From NCBI GenBank assembly GCA_001799045.1, contig MGRY01000214.1:1-10917 (forward strand): a stretch of DNA of 10,917 nt, read 5' to 3'. Both the position numbers and the translations under genes were made by a program. Position 1 is the stretch's first letter. Each line of letters opens with the position of its first letter. Source of the DNA: Deltaproteobacteria bacterium RIFCSPLOWO2_02_56_12 (lineage in GTDB: Bacteria > Desulfobacterota > Binatia > UBA9968). This document shows, piece by piece, positions 6,923 to 10,917 of the stretch. The notes below the pieces were generated by a model. That model was not told the origin of the DNA. It searched no databases and saw only the letters and a list, made by a program, of their open reading frames with translations.

Positions 6923-8836
6923 TCAGGGGACCGGTTCAGGTCCCAGGACCTCAAAGACCTCGACCGGTTTATCTCTTCCCTTGACCTTTACTTCGCCGCA
7001 GCGTCGCACGTTAAATTTTTCGTTTACAGCTTCCAGGGTCTCGCGCGTGATCAGGGTACCGGTAGAAAATTCTTTGTTCAGTCCCTCAACCCGCGAAGCC
7101 GTGTTCACCGTGTCCCCGGTAAAGGTGAACTTCTTTCTCCCCTCGGATCCTATAATCCCCGCTATAACCTCTCCTGTATGAATCCCCACACCTATCCGGA
7201 TCGGCTGGTAGCCTCGATTCTTCCATTCCTCATTGAGACGTGCGAGCCCCTCCTGGACCTCCAGGGCGGTCTCGACCGCGTCCATGGCATGGTCTGGATT
7301 ATTCTTGGTCGCGCCGAAGACCGCCATTACGGCGTCCCCTATGAAGTCGTTGATCATGCCGTGATGCCGCGAGATCACCTGCGTCATCATAGCAAAAAGC
7401 TCGTTTAGAATGCCAACCACCTTTTCCGGCGGCGAGCCTTCGCAGAGGGTCGTATAGTCCCTGATATCGGTGAAAAAAACGCTGACCACTCTCTTTTGGC
7501 CGCTAAGACTCTCCTCCTGCTGCACGATCTGATCCGCGACCTCGCGGTCGACGTACTGTCCCAGGGACTTGCGGATATGCTTCCTCTCTAGGAGATCGCC
7601 CACGAGGCCGCCGAGCCGGATGGCCAAAAGGGGTGTCACGAAATCCACCCAGATTCCCAGGCGGGCGAAGGCGAGGTAGCTGAGCGGGATCAAAAGGAGC
7701 GGAATCGCGATAAAGCCAAGGATGGTTACCATGACCGGTCTAAAAAGGGAGAGAAGGACGCTGATAACGAGGGCGAACAGCAGCGATAGTGATAGGGCCA
7801 CCCATCTTTGGGCCCCTAGGATCTGTGACCGGGAGAGAATTGTGTGGATGATATTGGCATGGATCTCCACGCCACTCATCAAACCTTGAGGCGTAGGAAA
7901 AAAATCTCGGCTTTCGCCAAAAGTTGCTCCGACCAGGACAATCTTTCCGCGAAAAGGATTGTCGGCTGCGAGGGAGAGATTCTGTTTTGACAAGGAAGCT
8001 ACGGGGTCGCTGGGAATGGCCATGAAACTTCCTTGGGCGCCGGCGAAATTGATCTTCCAGATATCGTCGAAGCGGAAAGAAAGGGGAGTCACCTGCGGCA
8101 GAAGGCGTCCCTGAAATTTATCCCATTCGGGAAGGAGCAGGGCTATCTCTTCCTCTTGATTGAGCGCCTCTTCCAGGCGGGCAGAGTCATATCCCGCGTA
8201 GCGAGCCAAAACAGCAAGGGCCAAAGAAGGAAGCACCTTGCCGTCCGCGCCCCTTACGGCGAGCGGCATCTGGCGTACGAAGCCGTCTGGATCAATGGGG
8301 GCATTCGCAAAACCGGCCACCGGGTTAAGTTTCGGACTGAAAAAGGAGGTGCGGGAGTAAAGGACCTTGCCGTCATCCTCTTTTTCCGGGCGAATCACAT
8401 AAACCGGCACGACCTTGGTTACCCCGTTCTCCGAGGCCGCCTGAATAGCTTTTAACAGAAGCTCGTCTTCTCGCGGGTTGGTTTTCACCTTGAGCTCGAT
8501 ATCCATGGCAATGACCTTGGCCCCGCTCTTGGCCAGGACCTCGATGATGCTTGCCAGGTAAGAGCGTGGCAGGGGTTGTTTTTCCTCTAGATTGCGGAAG
8601 GCCCGATCGTCAATATGGACTAGAACAATTTCAGGAGACTTGATCTGTCCGCGCGCCCAGAGGAGAAGATCCAGCGCCTTGGCCTCAAAGCCCTCAAAGT
8701 AGCCCATGGTGGAAGCCAGAGAGGTGAGCAGGCTGACAGAGAGGGCGAGAACGAGGGACTTGAAAAAGCGTCTCTTTCTTCTTTTGAGAACCTCAATGAT
8801 CCTCATTTTTTCAGTGAACCCTTCTACACCGGCCAT
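6923..8836 (-). CDS. CHASE2-domain membrane-bound class III nucleotide cyclase
   Basis: A 637-residue receptor cyclase. A basic N-terminus and one membrane segment (about 25-45) lead into a periplasmic CHASE2 sensor (about 50-335; VLVHIDDRAF, VIAMDIEL, GKIVLVGAT). Two or three membrane segments (about 345-412) and a short linker follow, then a class III catalytic domain (about 445-630). Metal Asps are D457 (FFTDIRDYT) and D501 (FIGDAVMAVFG); transition-state residues are N578 and R582 (GDTVNTASR). Two substrate-selecting positions are unusual: D497 where Lys is expected (NDFIGD) and T571 where Asp is expected (FTFTGD); Thr is the class IIIb, CyaC-like state. The product is therefore probably cAMP but not certain. 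The ATG at 8836 overlaps tenA by 13 bp; Met11 (8806) is a possible alternative start. A cyclic nucleotide product could act through the CRP-like box just downstream. Confidence 0.9.
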   Translation of the reverse strand: MAGVEGFTEKMRIIEVLKRRKRRFFKSLVLALSVSLLTSLASTMGYFEGFEAKALDLLLWARGQIKSPEIVLVHIDDRAFRNLEEKQPLPRSYLASIIEVLAKSGAKVIAMDIELKVKTNPREDELLLKAIQAASENGVTKVVPVYVIRPEKEDDGKVLYSRTSFFSPKLNPVAGFANAPIDPDGFVRQMPLAVRGADGKVLPSLALAVLARYAGYDSARLEEALNQEEEIALLLPEWDKFQGRLLPQVTPLSFRFDDIWKINFAGAQGSFMAIPSDPVASLSKQNLSLAADNPFRGKIVLVGATFGESRDFFPTPQGLMSGVEIHANIIHTILSRSQILGAQRWVALSLSLLFALVISVLLSLFRPVMVTILGFIAIPLLLIPLSYLAFARLGIWVDFVTPLLAIRLGGLVGDLLERKHIRKSLGQYVDREVADQIVQQEESLSGQKRVVSVFFTDIRDYTTLCEGSPPEKVVGILNELFAMMTQVISRHHGMINDFIGDAVMAVFGATKNNPDHAMDAVETALEVQEGLARLNEEWKNRGYQPIRIGVGIHTGEVIAGIIGSEGRKKFTFTGDTVNTASRVEGLNKEFSTGTLITRETLEAVNEKFNVRRCGEVKVKGRDKPVEVFEVLGPEPVP

Positions 8837-9495
8837 TCTTCCAGCCGGTACGCCTGATCCCAGAACAGAAACTCGTAGCGGCTGCTCAAGAGAAATTGGG
8901 AGCGCATGACCCTTTTCTCGTCACCTTTGGCGTTCGCCCCTAACTGATCCAGCAAATGGATCTGTTCTCGCACAGGCTTCCAAAACTCTTCCGATGCGTA
9001 GGTCTCAATCCACTCACGGTAGATCTTAGGGCTCTTGGGGCGATTCTTGTAGAGCCTCTTCCCCACCTCTCCGTAGATCCAATAGCAGGGGAGAACCGCC
9101 GCGACGATCTCTCCCAAACTCCCGCCGCGCGCTACCGCCTGCAGATGTCTGGTATAGGCTTCGGTAATCGGTCCTTTGGGCGCATTGTCGAGCTGCTTCT
9201 GGGAAAAACCCAGACTCCGGCCAAAGGTAGCATGAAAACTCCTCTCGACCTCGACGGCGATGAGCGCGTGACGGGTAAAGATTTCCAATGTTTTAAGATC
9301 AGGCGACTTGGCTCCGCCTAAACAGAGGACCTGAGCGAAGTCGAGAAGGTAGAGGTAATCCTGGAGGATGAAGTAGGTGAAGCGGTCCATGGGCAGAGTG
9401 CCGGCATGGAGCTCATTCAAAAAAGGGTGGCTGTAAATCGCCCGCCAGATGGAATCCGCCTGGTGTTTTAGCTGCTCACTGAACGGCCCTGCCAC
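8824..9495 (-). CDS. tenA: TenA family aminopyrimidine aminohydrolase / thiaminase II
   Basis: A 223-residue all-helical cytosolic protein, the usual TenA length. TenA releases the amino group from 4-amino-5-aminomethyl-2-methylpyrimidine during salvage of base-degraded thiamin, and also cleaves thiamin slowly. By alignment from memory with Bacillus TenA the active-site set is present: D46 (LQDYLYL), Y114 (EAYTRHL), the nucleophile C137 with Y141 (LPCYWIYGE), Y166 (IETYASEEFW) and E208 (RYEFLFWDQ). It is thus the TenA_C (cysteine) type rather than TenA_E. Translation starts at a GTG (9495) with a weak AGG upstream; there is no in-frame ATG before the upstream stop at 9541. No TPP riboswitch is visible in its leader, so thiamin control is not evident. 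It is the first gene of the minus-strand operon and overlaps the cyclase by 13 bp, an unexpected pairing. Confidence 0.88.
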   Translation of the reverse strand: MAGPFSEQLKHQADSIWRAIYSHPFLNELHAGTLPMDRFTYFILQDYLYLLDFAQVLCLGGAKSPDLKTLEIFTRHALIAVEVERSFHATFGRSLGFSQKQLDNAPKGPITEAYTRHLQAVARGGSLGEIVAAVLPCYWIYGEVGKRLYKNRPKSPKIYREWIETYASEEFWKPVREQIHLLDQLGANAKGDEKRVMRSQFLLSSRYEFLFWDQAYRLEEWPV

Positions 9496-9517
9496 TTTAC
9501 GTTGCCTGCTTCGTCCT

Positions 9518-9536
9518 TTTCGCTTGCGGAGCGAAA
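9518..9536 (-). promoter_or_regulatory. Inverted repeat in the divergent promoter region
   Basis: A perfect 7-bp inverted repeat (TTTCGCT and AGCGAAA) with a 5-base spacer lies 23 bp before the tenA start, between the two divergent operons. It could be an operator or a small hairpin in the tenA leader. No T-run follows it on either strand. It matches no site I know. Confidence 0.4.
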
Positions 9537-9560
9537 TAGGCTATTAAATTACGACCCTTC

Positions 9561-9589
9561 TTGCAGTTTGCACAAATTCTTTCTATAAC
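9561..9589 (+). promoter_or_regulatory. Candidate sigma-70 promoter for the hydroxylase genes
   Basis: TTGCAG (9561-9566, three of six matches to the -35 consensus) and TATAAC (9584-9589, five of six to -10) are separated by 17 bp. This would start transcription near 9596, about 65 bp before the [2Fe-2S] subunit gene. The -35 match is weak, so an activator or an alternative promoter is possible. Confidence 0.4.
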
Positions 9590-9660
9590 ATAGCCGCGAT
9601 ATCTTGTCACCCTAACGGCGGCACAGGGAGAGTTGCAGCACGAGAGAGAAAGGGAGAGCG

Positions 9661-10128
9661 ATGAAGAAAAAGATCCGCATACGTCTCAACGGGAAGAAGG
9701 TCGAAGTGGAAATACCCACCAACCGTCTTTTGATCGATTGCTTGCGTTACGATCTAGGACTGACCGGCACCAAAGAGGGATGCAGTGTCGGCGTCTGTGG
9801 CGCCTGCACGGTGTTGATGGACGGGGAGATGATCAGTTCCTGCCTTGCGCTGGCGGTATTCGCCGACGGCCACGAGATCACAACCGTCGAGGGACTGGCA
9901 AAGAACGGAGAGCTTCACCCCGTACAGAAGAGCTTCATCCAAAACGGCGGTTTTCAGTGCGGGATCTGCACCCCTGGCCAAGTCGTGGCGGCCAAAGCCC
10001 TGCTGGATGAGATTCCCAAGCCCAGCGAGGAACAGATTAAGGAATGGATGATGGGCAACCTCTGCCGCTGCACCGGTTACTACAAAATTATTGAATCGAT
10101 CCAGAAAGCACACCAATTCGCCAAATAA
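9661..10128 (+). CDS. [2Fe-2S] subunit of a xanthine dehydrogenase/CO dehydrogenase-type hydroxylase
   Basis: A 155-residue small subunit of a three-part molybdenum hydroxylase; it passes electrons from the molybdenum centre to FAD. The N-terminal plant-type ferredoxin domain carries C41, C46, C49 and C61 (EGCSVGVCGACT, then SSC). The C-terminal four-helix domain carries C100, C103, C135 and C137 (FQCGICTPG, then NLCRCTGYY). All eight cluster ligands are therefore present, as is the Gln before C100 that contacts the pterin in this family. The ATG at 9661 has GGGAGA 5 nt upstream. The FAD subunit follows after 10 bp. The substrate (CO, purine, nicotinate or other N-heterocycle) is set by the large subunit, which is outside the window. 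It is transcribed divergently from tenA. Confidence 0.95.
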   Translation: MKKKIRIRLNGKKVEVEIPTNRLLIDCLRYDLGLTGTKEGCSVGVCGACTVLMDGEMISSCLALAVFADGHEITTVEGLAKNGELHPVQKSFIQNGGFQCGICTPGQVVAAKALLDEIPKPSEEQIKEWMMGNLCRCTGYYKIIESIQKAHQFAK

Positions 10129-10138
10129 GGATAAACTC

Positions 10139-10917
10139 ATGATACCCTTTGAATACCGCACCCCTAAGAGCCTCAAAGAAGTTCACCAAGAGCTAAGAGA
10201 ATTCGGCGCCGACGCCAAACTGATCGCCGGCGGTACGGCGCTCGTGATCATGATGAAGCAGCGCCTCGTGCGGCCATCTTCCCTGATCAGTTTACGCATG
10301 GTGCGCGGCCTGGACGGAATCGCCGAGAAGGATGGCGCGCTACGTATCGGCGGTCTGGCGACTCACCGCGAAGTGGAGACCTCTACTCTAGTGCGTCGGC
10401 GAGTGCCGCTCCTGGCTGAGACTTACCGGCACGTCGCCACGATTCGGGTGCGCAATATGGCAACGGTGGGTGGAGGACTGGCGCATGCCGATCCCAACCA
10501 GGACCCGCCTCCTACCTTGATGGTCTTGGGAGCGACCCTGAAGGCGAGTTCGGCCGACGGGAGCCGGGTCATTCCGCTGGAGGAATTTTTCACCGACTAC
10601 TACGAGACCGTGCTGAAGCCCGATGAGATCATCACCGAGGTCTCGGTCCCTCGATTACCGGCGAACAGCGGTGGCGCCTTTGTCAAATTTCTCCCGCGGA
10701 CTGCCGATGACTATGCTACGGTTTCTGCCGCGGCTGTGGTCACTTTGGACCGGGCCAGGAAGATTTTTACCGACGTCTGCATTGCCTTGGGAAGCGTTGG
10801 GACAACACCTATTCGCGCGCGCGAGGCCGAGGCGGTTTTGCGGGGACAACCGGTCAAGCGCGAGGCGCTGCGCGAAGCCGCGGAAAAGGTCAGGCAGGCT
10901 GTCGATCCCGTAAGCGA
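10139..10917 (+). CDS. FAD subunit of the molybdenum hydroxylase (partial)
   Basis: An open frame of 259 complete codons runs off the right edge without a stop. The family length is about 280-290 residues, so most of the gene is present. The protein is the CoxM/XdhB-type FAD-binding medium subunit, which takes electrons from the iron-sulfur subunit. Two FAD-pyrophosphate motifs are visible: AGGTALVIMMKQR (about residues 32-44) and ATVGGGLAHADPNQD (about 108-122). A conserved LKPDEIITEVSVP (about 160-172) follows, and the C-terminal domain begins after it with an ADDYATVSAAAVV stretch. The ATG at 10139 is preceded by AAGGA, which overlaps the stop region of the preceding gene, giving a gap of 10 bp and likely translational coupling. 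The large molybdopterin subunit should lie just beyond the window. Confidence 0.92.
   Translation, partial: MIPFEYRTPKSLKEVHQELREFGADAKLIAGGTALVIMMKQRLVRPSSLISLRMVRGLDGIAEKDGALRIGGLATHREVETSTLVRRRVPLLAETYRHVATIRVRNMATVGGGLAHADPNQDPPPTLMVLGATLKASSADGSRVIPLEEFFTDYYETVLKPDEIITEVSVPRLPANSGGAFVKFLPRTADDYATVSAAAVVTLDRARKIFTDVCIALGSVGTTPIRAREAEAVLRGQPVKREALREAAEKVRQAVDPVS

Noticed and set aside
8033..8455. A 140-codon plus-strand open frame opposite the CHASE2 region
   Set aside because: The opposite strand encodes a clear CHASE2 domain; this frame shows no recognisable motif.
9496..9660. TPP riboswitch in the tenA leader
   Set aside because: I looked for the conserved CUGAGA and GAUAAUGCCAGCGUAGGGA-like core by eye and did not find it.
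9754..10176. A 140-codon minus-strand open frame opposite the [2Fe-2S] subunit
   Set aside because: The plus strand carries all eight cluster cysteines; the minus frame is a shadow.

Overview
The window looks like chromosomal DNA of a Gram-negative, mid-GC bacterium. Shine-Dalgarno starts (GGAGG/AGGA), some GTG starts, a Sec signal peptide, and a CHASE2 receptor cyclase beside a periplasmic FecR-like protein all fit this. The gene mix suggests an uncultured deltaproteobacterium-like lineage (Desulfobacterota, Binatota, NC10, Rokubacteria or similar), but no phylogenetic marker is present and this is a guess.

Layout. Positions 1-1200 are gene-poor and worn. They hold a stretch with no gene (1-377), the C-terminal stump of an SF2 helicase, an intact XRE-family antitoxin-like gene, and the last ~30 codons of what looks like its RelE/ParE-type toxin. 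From 9495 down to 1203 runs a block of seven minus-strand genes: tenA-like, CHASE2 class III cyclase, FecR-like/TPR periplasmic protein, YchF-like ATPase, creatinase/Xaa-Pro-peptidase-fold (M24) protein, NAD-dependent epimerase, amidohydrolase. Gaps are 45 bp or less, apart from 107 bp between the cyclase and the FecR-like gene. That gap carries a perfect CRP-type palindrome (TGTGA-N6-TCACA). Divergently, from 9661 to the right edge, are the [2Fe-2S] subunit and the start of the FAD subunit of a xanthine dehydrogenase/CO dehydrogenase-type molybdenum hydroxylase; the molybdopterin subunit is not in the window.

How the parts may fit. Two themes are interleaved. One is envelope sensing and second-messenger signalling: a CHASE2 cyclase and its FecR/TPR neighbour, with a CRP-like box between them that could let cyclic nucleotide control the five downstream genes. 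The other is nitrogen-compound chemistry: TenA (aminopyrimidine hydrolase), an amidohydrolase of the deaminase/chlorohydrolase type, a creatinase-fold protein and a molybdenum hydroxylase, together suggestive of N-heterocycle salvage or breakdown. Several operon members lack hallmark catalytic residues: the M24 protein has lost three of five metal ligands, the epimerase lacks its catalytic Tyr, the YchF-like protein lacks the DxxG motif, and the cyclase lacks the adenine-selecting Lys and Asp. The module may therefore do non-standard chemistry. I found no CRISPR array, rRNA or tRNA, complete insertion sequence or clear rho-independent terminator.
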